A DNA stretch of 8,196 bases from Oscillospiraceae bacterium (GCA_031262125.1 JAISII010000045.1:1-8196); one strand, 5' to 3'. Counted from the stretch's first letter, positions 1 through 5,770 are shown. Numbers and translations: made by a program. The notes: generated by a model from the sequence alone, not told the origin.

Positions 1-876
1 GAATGCGATGCTGTCAGACAGGTCGCCTACTGCTATATCTTCAGATTTGTAATAGTCTTCCCATTTGTCTTTTGCACTCTCATATTCGTTGCGGAACAGT
101 ATCCCTTCGATGCTGTCTAACAGCTCGCCCGAGATTACTGCCGACCACAATGCTCCGTTTTCGCCGCTTGCCCCTGTTGCTGCCATCTCTATTGTGCCGG
201 CCTCTATGCCTTCGCCCCAATAGTAAATTGCTGCAGGTGCCCATTCGTATTTGTTCTCAAGGTATACTGTAATATCTTCTGAGGGGATGTAGGGGTCGGT
301 TACAGTGGTATCTTCAGTTACAGTTGTTTCCGGCTCTGTTACAGTGGTGTCCTCAGGTACTGTTGTTTCCGGCTCGGTTACAGTGGTATCTTCAGGCACT
401 GTTGTGTCCGGTTCTGTTACAGTAGTATCTTCGGGCACTGTTGTGTCCGGCTCAGTTACAGTGGTGTCCTCAGGTACTGTTGTTTCCGGCTCTGTTACAG
501 TAGTGTCTTCGGGTGCTGTTGTTATATCTGCGGATATTTGCCCGCCAATATCGTAAGGGTTGCCCATTTGTGCTAAGAATTTTTGAATTTCTGTAGCGTC
601 GGCGATTTCGACTGTGCCGCTGCCGTTAACATCGGCAGCAACTTTTTGCGTTTCTGTTAAGTCATCTATATGTGCAAGATATTTTTGAATTTTAGTAACA
701 TCGGCAATATTAACGCTGCCTCCGTTGTCAGCATCGCCACGCAAAATTATACTGCTCGCTTTTGGAGCTTGAATTTTGCCGTCATCTGCCGTTGCAGAAG
801 GGATAGCGATTGTGAACATTCCGAACACCATTGCTACTGTAAGCAATATGCTCAAAAACTTCTTTGTGCGTTTCAT
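1..876 (-). CDS. Secreted dockerin protein with Thr/Pro/Glu repeat linker and CBM26-like module (partial)
   Basis: The frame is open from the ATG at 876 to the window edge, giving 292 residues; the C-terminus is missing. Residues 1-30 are a signal peptide (KRTKK, a hydrophobic stretch, then PSATA). Residues 47-106 are a type I dockerin with two Ca-binding repeats: GDADNGGSVNIADVTKIQKYL and ADVNGSGTVEIADATEIQKFL. Residues 119-196 are six copies of a 13-residue linker repeat, TTVPEDTTVTEPE. From residue 201, ITVYLENKYEW, AAIYYWG and ILFRNE resemble family 26 starch-binding modules (my reading by pattern). Dockerins bind cohesins on scaffoldins, so the protein is probably exported and docked onto a cellulosome- or amylosome-like complex; a catalytic domain may lie beyond the edge. 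Start support: GGAGGA at 884-889, 7 nt before ATG. No cohesin or scaffoldin is visible. The dockerin is very secure, the CBM moderately so. Confidence 0.88.
   Translation of the reverse strand, partial: MKRTKKFLSILLTVAMVFGMFTIAIPSATADDGKIQAPKASSIILRGDADNGGSVNIADVTKIQKYLAHIDDLTETQKVAADVNGSGTVEIADATEIQKFLAQMGNPYDIGGQISADITTAPEDTTVTEPETTVPEDTTVTEPDTTVPEDTTVTEPDTTVPEDTTVTEPETTVPEDTTVTEPETTVTEDTTVTDPYIPSEDITVYLENKYEWAPAAIYYWGEGIEAGTIEMAATGASGENGALWSAVISGELLDSIEGILFRNEYESAKDKWEDYYKSEDIAVGDLSDSIAF
289..522 (-). repeat. Six tandem 39-bp repeats encoding a TTVPEDTTVTEPE linker
   Basis: Six in-frame 39-bp units encode residues 119-196 of the dockerin protein. Units 2-5 are identical at protein level apart from a final E/D swap. 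The outer units diverge (TTAPED... at the start, TTVTEDTTVTDPY at the end). Differences between units are mostly synonymous third-base changes. Such Thr/Pro/Glu linkers typically separate modules of extracellular glycan-binding enzymes and can be O-glycosylated. Copy number may vary by slippage. Confidence 0.93.
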
Positions 877-896
877 TATAAATTCCTCCGTTTTTG

Positions 897-912
897 CAAG
901 CCAAAAGGCTCG
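897..912 (-). promoter_or_regulatory. Leader hairpin just upstream of the dockerin-gene RBS
   Basis: On the minus strand CGAGCC, a TTTT loop and GGCTTG form a 6-bp stem (one G-T pair). It ends 7 nt before the GGAGGA ribosome binding site. From the predicted promoter the leader is about 120 nt. A weaker longer-range pairing, GCTGA with TCAGC, is possible further upstream in it. I could not match this leader to a riboswitch class; it may be a 5' stabiliser or a translation control element. Confidence 0.4.
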
Positions 913-1003
913 TCCTTTTTTAACGCTGACTTTTAGTTGAATATTTTCTCAATAATTCAGCCAAAACCTCAGCATAAAGCTATTACGCTTTTTATACTGT
1001 TTA

Positions 1004-1032
1004 ATTATAACATTTAAAAAAACAAATTACAA
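1004..1032 (-). promoter_or_regulatory. Sigma-A promoter of the dockerin gene
   Basis: On the minus strand there is an extended -10, TGTTATAAT (TATAAT at 1004-1009), and a -35 of TTGTAA at 1027-1032, with a 17-bp spacer. Transcription would start near 997, leaving a leader of about 120 nt before the ATG at 876. The rest of 1033-1255 is AT-rich DNA with no gene, no tRNA and no convincing terminator for the DUF2752 gene that ends at 1256. Confidence 0.65.
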
Positions 1033-1255
1033 TGATTTTTAAAAGAAATATATGTAGAAATTTTAAGCAATTCTTTGTGCAAAATGACTAACAATTTGCT
1101 TTTTCTGTTAATTTATTTTAATTTTATTCAACAAGGTTGTGATTTTGCTCCGCTTGCACAATATTCTGTGTAAAACAAAAAACATCTCTTTCCCATCACT
1201 AAATTCTTGCTAAATTTTCGAATCGTGATTTTCAGAAATATTTAAAAATTATTTA

Positions 1256-1696
1256 TTAAAAAAGATTTCTTAAAACAAAAAATATAATGATTACCGCAAC
1301 AATCAAAATTACCGTTGTTTTTCGGCGGATTTTAGGTAAAGGCAGTTTTAATTTAAAAACAAAATTTGCGTACGCCGCAAAAAAGCAATATGCCAAAATC
1401 GGCAACGCAACAACAAAAAGCGGGTTAAGCAAAAACGCTGCAACAAAATCCAAGTGCAGCAATGCATAAAGTGCCCTCCCCGAGCCGCATCCCGGGCATT
1501 GCAAATGCGTAACCTCATAAAAAGGGCAGTGCAAAAATGGGTGCAACGCATTATTACCCGCAAAACGCAACAGCAAAAGCCCCGCAGCAATCAGCATCGG
1601 GGCGAAAATTCCGACAAAAAGACGCAAAACAGGCATACTGCTTTGCGTCGTGGTTTTTTTAAAAGTGTCTTTGTGTTTTTCTACCGTTTTATGCAT
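1256..1696 (-). CDS. DUF2752 family membrane protein
   Basis: A 146-residue membrane protein. The DUF2752 signature is clear: CPFY at residues 57-60, QCPGCGSGRALYALLHLDF around 66-82, then a NPL turn at 91-93. Hydrophobic helices lie near 24-46, 86-113 and 127-143, with a basic KIRRK segment before the last. The function of DUF2752 is not known; the CxxC pair could bind metal or be redox active (inference). I chose the ATG at 1694-1696 because the upstream TM2 gene stops with TGA at 1698-1700, one base before it, which suggests translational coupling. A TTG in frame at 1745-1747 would add 17 polar residues and overlap the TM2 gene by about 50 bp, so I rejected it. It is the second gene of a two-gene unit with TM2. 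Confidence 0.85.
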   Translation of the reverse strand: MHKTVEKHKDTFKKTTTQSSMPVLRLFVGIFAPMLIAAGLLLLRFAGNNALHPFLHCPFYEVTHLQCPGCGSGRALYALLHLDFVAAFLLNPLFVVALPILAYCFFAAYANFVFKLKLPLPKIRRKTTVILIVAVIIIFFVLRNLF

Positions 1697-1697
1697 A

Positions 1698-2147
1698 TCA
1701 ATCTGCCAATGGCACGCCGTTTGCATCGGTGTTAATTGAGCCGGCAAGTATCATAATACCTTCAACAAAGCCCCATATGCCTGCAATGCCGCAAGAGCAA
1801 ATAGTTAAAACCAACTGAATAACCGCTTTGGACGTAAAACCCAAATAAAAGTTATGCACGCCCCAGCCCCCCAAGAAAATGCCCAGCAGACCCGCTGCCA
1901 TTTTTGACTTTGGAGCATAACCAAACGGTTGATTAGGCGGCACCTGATAGCCCCCTGCTTGGTTGGGAGGTACTTGATATGCACCATTGTTAAGTGCAAC
2001 GCCGCAGTTTGTGCAAACCGCCTGCACAGGTGTGGTGCCTGCACCGCAGTTAAAGCAATAGCTGTTGCCAACGCCTTTAGCTGCCCCGCATTTTACGCAA
2101 AAAGCTGCGTTTTGCTCAATTGTGTTACCGCAATTTTTACAATACAT
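1698..2147 (-). CDS. Double zinc-ribbon and TM2 domain membrane protein
   Basis: 149 residues. The N-terminus carries four CxxC knuckles: YCKNCG at 2-7, FCVKCG at 17-22, YCFNCG around 31-36 and VCTNCG around 45-50, making two zinc ribbons. A short Pro/Asn/Gly/Gln linker repeats the unit YQVPPNQ. The C-terminal half is a TM2 domain: KSKMAAGLLGIFLGGWGVHNFYLG, the second helix, then GIAGIWGFVEGIMILAG. TM2 proteins are small two-helix membrane proteins found in many bacteria, and their biochemical role is not settled. The ATG at 2145-2147 is the first in-frame start after a stop at 2151-2153, and MYCKNCG is a typical zinc-ribbon start. Its ribosome binding site is remote and linked to the start by a hairpin (separate entry). 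It sits one base upstream of the DUF2752 gene, which is a recurrent pairing in gut bacteria. Confidence 0.9.
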   Translation of the reverse strand: MYCKNCGNTIEQNAAFCVKCGAAKGVGNSYCFNCGAGTTPVQAVCTNCGVALNNGAYQVPPNQAGGYQVPPNQPFGYAPKSKMAAGLLGIFLGGWGVHNFYLGFTSKAVIQLVLTICSCGIAGIWGFVEGIMILAGSINTDANGVPLAD

Positions 2148-2191
2148 TTTTTATTTGTGCAGCCTTTTTAAAATAGCCGCACATCCTCCTT
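2148..2191 (-). promoter_or_regulatory. Shine-Dalgarno separated from the TM2 start by a hairpin
   Basis: The only strong Shine-Dalgarno, AAGGAGG, is at 2185-2191, 37 nt from the ATG at 2147. Between them the minus strand reads TGTGCGGCT (2183-2175), a 10-nt loop, then GGCTGCACA (2164-2156). These pair over 9 bp, including two G-U pairs. With the hairpin folded, one base plus eight bases (AATAAAAA) separate SD and ATG, which is a normal spacing. The structure therefore probably bridges the gap and permits initiation. The pairing is seen directly; the bridging role is inference. Confidence 0.6.
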
Positions 2192-2217
2192 GTTAAATAT
2201 TTTATGTGCAAGTTTTT

Positions 2218-2256
2218 ATTATAAAGAATTATATCACAAACAGCCGCAAAATTCAA
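2218..2256 (-). promoter_or_regulatory. Promoter of the TM2-DUF2752 unit
   Basis: On the minus strand the -35 is TTGAAT at 2251-2256, the spacer is 17 bp, and the extended -10 is TGATATAAT (TATAAT at 2228-2233). A second TATAAT at 2218-2223 could give an alternative start. Transcription would begin near 2221, giving a leader of about 74 nt that contains the SD-hairpin element. The promoter lies just beyond the stop of the upstream membrane-protein gene (2278), so the TM2 pair can be transcribed independently of it. Confidence 0.7.
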
Positions 2257-2277
2257 TACGTTCGTAAAAATATATGC

Positions 2278-2958
2278 TTAATCTTTTATAATATTCGTAT
2301 ATTTAGTGGGCATTGTCATAATTTTTGAAGCCGAATGGAGCATTTTTGCTATGCACAAAGCACTCGCAAAAGATACTGTTGCAACAATTTCTTGCCCGCC
2401 AATTGAATATGTGCTGAAAACCGTGCTTGCAACTATTGCCGCCGCAAGCAAACACAGGCACAACCCAACAAATTTAAGCTGCCGCCCCCTGCGTGCCGTT
2501 TTAAGCCAAACCGCCCCGGCTACAAACCCTGCAACGGCAACCAAACCCGCCGCCGCAATGCTGATAATTTCAGCCGAAAAAGGCAAAACTCCCACTTCTC
2601 TGATAAGGCCGAGAGCTATGCCCAACACAGCAGCAACAACTGCAACCAGCAGCCTTGCCGGCGACCGTCTGGCACGGTAATACTCGCCCCAAACAAGGTA
2701 CATAACAATAGAATAAACCGCCGCAACCGCCAAAAAGTCGCTTGCAAACCACGGCTTAAACATAATGCCGCCGCCCTGCACAAAAAACAAATCGGCAACA
2801 CCCGCAAACAGTGCAGCTGCCGCAGCCAAAAGCTGCACACCGCCTGCCGCCGAAAACACAATCCGCCCCCGTGCGTTGCGAACTATGAACACACCTAAAA
2901 CCGCAAGCCCTAATCCTATAATAATATTAAAACACGCACAAATAATATTTAACGTCAT
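2278..2958 (-). CDS. Polytopic Ala-rich membrane protein of unknown function
   Basis: A 226-residue protein that I do not recognise. About seven hydrophobic helices can be drawn, near residues 5-26, 33-53, 72-91, 101-119, 130-152, 162-182 and 188-206, joined by short basic loops (RNARGR at 28-32, YYRARRSPAR at 93-102, KTARRGRQ at 153-160). There is no cleavable signal peptide, no large soluble domain and no obvious catalytic or metal-binding motif. The C-terminal 20 residues are hydrophilic (MPTKYTNIIKD). The start is supported by GGGTGA at 2963-2968, 4-5 nt before the ATG. It is transcribed away from ylxM and reads toward the TM2-DUF2752 unit, which has its own promoter; I see no terminator between them. 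It could be a small transporter or membrane sensor, but the sequence does not decide. Confidence 0.7.
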   Translation of the reverse strand: MTLNIICACFNIIIGLGLAVLGVFIVRNARGRIVFSAAGGVQLLAAAAALFAGVADLFFVQGGGIMFKPWFASDFLAVAAVYSIVMYLVWGEYYRARRSPARLLVAVVAAVLGIALGLIREVGVLPFSAEIISIAAAGLVAVAGFVAGAVWLKTARRGRQLKFVGLCLCLLAAAIVASTVFSTYSIGGQEIVATVSFASALCIAKMLHSASKIMTMPTKYTNIIKD

Positions 2959-2978
2959 AACATCACCCGTTTTTAGTT

Positions 2979-2984
2979 ATTATA
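2979..2984 (-). promoter_or_regulatory. Probable -10 element for the Ala-rich membrane protein
   Basis: A perfect TATAAT reads on the minus strand 20 bases upstream of the ATG at 2958. No good -35 stands at 16-18 bp, so the promoter is weak or needs an activator. If used, transcription starts near 2972 and the leader is only about 14 nt. The stretch from here to 3154 is AT-rich, has no gene, and separates two divergent transcription units. Confidence 0.4.
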
Positions 2985-3135
2985 CACTTACAAATGTAAC
3001 TAATATATATACTGCCGTTTTGCTGTACAAATTTCTTATAAACTTATTTTACATTAAATTGTGCAAAAGTAAAGCTAATTTGTCAAATTTTCAGATTTTT
3101 TTGAATTTTCTTTTTTCATTTATATGAAATGTTTG

Positions 3136-3183
3136 TTGACAAAGGCAAAAAACCTTGACAACCACAAAAACATAATGTATAAT
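3136..3183 (+). promoter_or_regulatory. Consensus sigma-A promoter for ylxM-ffh-rpsP-khpA
   Basis: TTGACA at 3155-3160, a 17-bp spacer and TATAAT at 3178-3183 match the vegetative promoter consensus perfectly. A second TTGACAA at 3136-3142, 19 bp upstream of the first, has no matching -10 and may be a chance copy. Transcription would start around 3190. Confidence 0.9.
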
Positions 3184-3187
3184 AACA

Positions 3188-3210
3188 CAGTAAAGTAAAA
3201 AACTTTACTG
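3188..3210 (+). promoter_or_regulatory. Perfect 9-bp inverted repeat at the ylxM transcript start
   Basis: CAGTAAAGT and ACTTTACTG are exact reverse complements separated by AAAAA. The repeat begins about 5 bases after the -10 box, so it spans the expected start site. It could be an operator for a repressor overlapping the promoter, or a 5'-terminal RNA hairpin protecting the SRP/ribosomal operon transcript. There is no U-tract, so it is not a terminator. Confidence 0.6.
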
Positions 3211-3246
3211 CGGTAAAACAGCTCAAAAAGGTGGACTGCGACTAAA

Positions 3247-3600
3247 ATGGAAAAAAATGTAGAAATTGCCTTTTTGATGGACACCTATGGCGGGCTGTTA
3301 AAAGGAAAAAACAAAACCGCTGTAGAGCTGTATTATTTTGACGATTTGTCGCTGAGCGAAATTGCCGACCAGCTCGGCATTACCAAACAGGGCGTGCGGG
3401 ATTTAATCGTCAGAACCGAAAAGTTCCTTAAAACAGCCGAAGAATCGTTAAAAATCGTGCGAAAAAATGATGAATACTCCGCAAGCTTAGCAGAAATACG
3501 CAGTTTGGCGGTGCAAACAAAAACCGCAGGCACTTTTTACGATGTGCAAAATTTTTCCGAAAAAATTATTAGCATATGCGATGAGTTTGAACAAAACTGA
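3247..3600 (+). CDS. ylxM: YlxM-family SRP-operon helix-turn-helix protein (UPF0122)
   Basis: 117 residues, the usual length for the YlxM/p13 family, whose gene sits directly upstream of ffh in Firmicutes. The N-terminal half is a sigma-70 region-4-like HTH: YGGLLKGKNKTAVELYYFDD (15-34) followed by LSLSEIADQLGITKQGVRDL at about 34-53. The C-terminal half is charged and helical. In streptococci YlxM has been reported to interact with signal recognition particle components, so an accessory role in SRP assembly or regulation is likely here. The ribosome binding site is AAAAAGGTGG at 3225-3234, 12 nt from the ATG, and ffh follows after 39 bp. It is the first gene of the operon under the consensus promoter at 3155-3183. 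Confidence 0.9.
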   Translation: MEKNVEIAFLMDTYGGLLKGKNKTAVELYYFDDLSLSEIADQLGITKQGVRDLIVRTEKFLKTAEESLKIVRKNDEYSASLAEIRSLAVQTKTAGTFYDVQNFSEKIISICDEFEQN

Positions 3601-3639
3601 TTTTTAAAATAACTGATTAGTAAAGGTGGCGACCTAAAA

Positions 3640-4974
3640 ATGGCTTTTGAAGGGCTATCCTCCAAAATAAATAATGTTTTTAAAAAACTTAAAAATAAAG
3701 GGCGTCTTGCCGAATCTGATGTTAAAGAAGCAATGCGGGAAGTCCGCTTGGCATTGCTGGAAGCCGACGTAAACTATAAAGTAGCAAAAGATTTTACCAA
3801 CACGATTACCGAACGTGCCATCGGTGCAGATGTTATGGAAAGCCTGACACCGGCACAAATGGTAATTAAAATTGTTAACGAAGAGCTTACAAACCTTATG
3901 GGCGGCGAAAATGCCCGCCTTAGCTTTGCCTCAAAACCGCCTACGGTTATTATGCTGTGCGGTTTGCAGGGTTCGGGTAAAACCACCCATGCGGGCAAGC
4001 TGGCACTTATGTTAAAAAACCAAAATCACCGTCCGTTGCTTGTTGGGTGCGACGTTTATCGCCCCGCTGCTATCGACCAATTAAAAGTCGTGGGCGGCAA
4101 GGTTAATGTCCCCGTTTTTGAGTTGGGCAAAATTTCTCCCATTAAAATCGCAAAAGAAGCGGTTAAACACGCCAAAGATTACGGCAATGATATTGTAATA
4201 CTCGACACCGCAGGGCGGCTGCACATAGACGAAGAGCTTATGGATGAGCTTAAAGAAATTAACAAAGCCGTTGAACCCAAAGAAATCCTTTTGGTTATCG
4301 ACTCGATGACAGGCCAAGATGCCGTAAACGTAGCAAAATCTTTTAACGAAACTTTAGAAATTTCCGGCGTAATCCTTACCAAACTGGACGGCGACACACG
4401 AGGCGGTGCGGCACTTTCGGTGCGTGCGGTTACGGGCAAGCCAATAAAATTCGTCGGCACGGGCGAAAAAGCCGAAAACTTAGAGGCTTTTCATCCATCC
4501 CGTATGGCTGGGCGTATTTTGGGTATGGGCGACGTCCTCACCCTTATTGAAGACGCCGAATCAAAGCTCGACCAAAAAAAAGCAGAACAGCTTGCACAAA
4601 AAATGTTGAGCAACAAGCTGGACTTTAACGATATGTATTCTCAATTTGAGCAGCTTAAAAAAATGGGTCCGCTAAAGGGCATACTTTCTAAGCTGCCGGG
4701 TATGGACAAAAAGCTGGGAGATGTTGAAATTAACGACCGTGCTGTAGATTGGACAATGGCACTTATTTCTTCAATGACCCCTGCAGAGCGTGCAAAGCCG
4801 GATTTAATAAATCCCTCCCGCAAACGGCGTATTGCCGCAGGCTCGGGGCGTAGTGTAGAGGAAGTAAACCGACTGTTAAAACAGCTTGAGCAAACCCAAA
4901 AAATGATGAAGCAATTTACCGGCAAAGGCAAAAAGAAGAAGTTTGGCGGTTTTCCCGGTGGGATGCCCTTCTAG
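3640..4974 (+). CDS. ffh: Signal recognition particle protein Ffh (SRP54 GTPase)
   Basis: 444 residues, full length. Ffh binds SRP RNA and signal sequences of nascent membrane and secreted proteins, and delivers ribosomes to FtsY at the membrane. The N domain is residues 1-88. The G domain has the P-loop GLQGSGKTT (108-116), DVYRPAAIDQL (138-148), DTAGR (189-193), TKLDGDTRGG (247-256) and GTGEKAENLEAF (273-284). The M domain starts near 325; INPSRKRRIAAGSGRSVEEV (390-409) is the SRP-RNA-binding part, and the tail ends in a Gly/Met-rich GGFPGGMPF. The residue after the P-loop threonines is His117, where Thr, Ser or Cys is more usual. The ribosome binding site AAAGGTGG at 3622-3629 is 10 nt from the ATG. 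It is co-transcribed with ylxM. No SRP RNA gene or ftsY is in the window. Confidence 0.98.
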   Translation: MAFEGLSSKINNVFKKLKNKGRLAESDVKEAMREVRLALLEADVNYKVAKDFTNTITERAIGADVMESLTPAQMVIKIVNEELTNLMGGENARLSFASKPPTVIMLCGLQGSGKTTHAGKLALMLKNQNHRPLLVGCDVYRPAAIDQLKVVGGKVNVPVFELGKISPIKIAKEAVKHAKDYGNDIVILDTAGRLHIDEELMDELKEINKAVEPKEILLVIDSMTGQDAVNVAKSFNETLEISGVILTKLDGDTRGGAALSVRAVTGKPIKFVGTGEKAENLEAFHPSRMAGRILGMGDVLTLIEDAESKLDQKKAEQLAQKMLSNKLDFNDMYSQFEQLKKMGPLKGILSKLPGMDKKLGDVEINDRAVDWTMALISSMTPAERAKPDLINPSRKRRIAAGSGRSVEEVNRLLKQLEQTQKMMKQFTGKGKKKKFGGFPGGMPF

Positions 4975-5060
4975 AAGCAAGAGATCAGAGGCAAGAAGCA
5001 AGAAGCGACTATCGTCGCAAATCGTTATTAACTGCTTTTTTGCAGTAAATATATTTTTTA
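4975..5060 (+). other. ffh-rpsP spacer with purine-rich repeats and two small hairpins
   Basis: Immediately after the ffh stop, 4975-5004 is a purine-rich run with AAGCAAGA-type units repeated three times. It is followed by a 5-bp hairpin, GCGAC-TATC-GTCGC (5005-5018), and a second, ACTGC-TTTTTT-GCAGT (5031-5046), with a T-rich stretch at 5050-5059. The second could act as a weak terminator or pausing site before rpsP, but the stem is short and the U-run is not adjacent. No separate promoter for rpsP stands out. Confidence 0.4.
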
Positions 5061-5126
5061 AGTAACCTAAAAATTAAAAACAAAACTGTTTACTTAAACC
5101 AAAACTAAAACAAGGTGGTGAAACTA

Positions 5127-5369
5127 ATGGCAGTAAAAATCAGACTTAGAAGAATGGGTGCGAAAAAAACTCCTTATTACCGTATTGTTGTAGCCGATTC
5201 GAGATACCCCCGTGACGGCAGATTTATTGAGGAGATTGGTACCTACAACCCTCTTACAGACCCGTCGGAGGTTAAGGTAGATGCTGAAGCTGTTGCAAAA
5301 TGGATTAAAAACGGTGCACAGCCTACCGATAAAGTAAAAGCTCTTCTTAAAAAAGAAGGCATACTTTAA
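5127..5369 (+). CDS. rpsP: 30S ribosomal protein S16
   Basis: 80 residues, the normal bS16 length. The sequence begins MAVKIRLRRMGAKKTPYYRI, then VVADSRYPRDGRFIEEIGTY and NPLTDP, all hallmark S16 blocks. It is a structural protein of the small ribosomal subunit that binds 16S rRNA and helps 30S assembly. The ATG at 5127 is chosen over an in-frame GTG at 5115 because that GTG lies inside the ribosome binding site (AAGGTGGTG at 5112-5120, 6 nt from the ATG) and S16 proteins start with MAVKIRL. The gene is 152 bp downstream of ffh and 131 bp upstream of khpA, wider gaps than is common for this operon. Confidence 0.98.
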   Translation: MAVKIRLRRMGAKKTPYYRIVVADSRYPRDGRFIEEIGTYNPLTDPSEVKVDAEAVAKWIKNGAQPTDKVKALLKKEGIL

Positions 5370-5379
5370 TCTTTATCAC

Positions 5380-5470
5380 GGCTGCGAATAAGCACAGCCA
5401 AAAATGCCAAACTATAATTAAGTTAAGCCTAAGGTTAAAACTTAATTTTCGGCACAGTCCTTCCGGGACT
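5380..5470 (+). other. rpsP-khpA spacer with three consecutive hairpins
   Basis: Three inverted repeats follow each other between rpsP and khpA. They are GGCTG/CAGCC (5380-5399, loop 10), AATTAAGTT/AACTTAATT (5416-5447, 9-bp perfect stem, with an inner CCTAAGG), and AGTCC/GGACT (5456-5470, loop 5). None has a proper U-tract, although TTTT follows the second stem closely. They could be RNase processing or attenuation sites that set different rpsP and khpA levels. The sequences are seen directly; the role is inference. Confidence 0.45.
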
Positions 5471-5500
5471 TAATTACTACTAACTACGGAGGAAACTAAA

Positions 5501-5734
5501 ATGCAAGAATTATTATTGGCAATTGCAAAGGGTCTGGTAGAAAACCCCGATGCAGTAACAGTTACGGCAGATGAGGAAAATGAAGAAGGTATTGTTACCT
5601 ATCACATCCACGTTGCCGAAGATGATATGGGTCGTGTTATCGGCAAACAGGGGCGTATTGCTAAAGCTATTCGCACCGTTGCCCGCAGTGCGGCTATTCG
5701 CAAAAACGAAAAGGTAGCAGTAGAAATCGACTGA
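5501..5734 (+). CDS. khpA: KH-domain RNA-binding protein KhpA
   Basis: 77 residues, matching the compact single-KH KhpA (YlqC) family. The KH GXXG loop is GKQG at 48-51, within DDMGRVIGKQGRIAKAIRTV; the N-terminal helix LLLAIAKGLVENPDAV is typical. In streptococci KhpA forms a complex with KhpB (Jag/EloR), binds many RNAs and affects cell elongation and division. No khpB is in the window. The start is supported by GGAGGA at 5488-5493, 7 nt from the ATG. The gene is the last of the ylxM-ffh-rpsP unit here, since a strong terminator follows 36 bp after the stop; rimM and trmD, its usual next neighbours, are absent. Confidence 0.95.
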   Translation: MQELLLAIAKGLVENPDAVTVTADEENEEGIVTYHIHVAEDDMGRVIGKQGRIAKAIRTVARSAAIRKNEKVAVEID

Positions 5735-5770
5735 TTTTTACGCAAAATTGAACATTAATTTACAAATATG

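Noticed and set aside
289..522. Tandem repeats as a CRISPR array
   Set aside because: Units are contiguous without unique spacers and encode an in-frame protein linker.
305..556. Plus-strand ORF with repetitive Val/Ser/Thr translation
   Set aside because: It is the antisense reading of the Thr/Pro/Glu repeat linker of the dockerin gene; no ribosome binding site and low-complexity product.
1256..1747. Longer DUF2752 start at a TTG
   Set aside because: It would overlap the TM2 gene by about 50 bp and add a polar tail unlike the family; the ATG at 1696 directly after the TM2 stop fits better.
2137..2184. Fifteen-codon upstream ORF starting at the ATG next to AAGGAGG
   Set aside because: There is no spacing between the SD and this ATG, and the ATG is inside the stem; it overlaps the TM2 start out of frame.
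2765..3127. Plus-strand ORF upstream of ylxM
   Set aside because: Its first half is the antisense of the Ala-rich membrane gene and the rest is AT-rich promoter DNA.
5115..5126. GTG start extending rpsP by four residues
   Set aside because: The GTG lies within the ribosome binding site, and S16 proteins begin at MAVKIRL.
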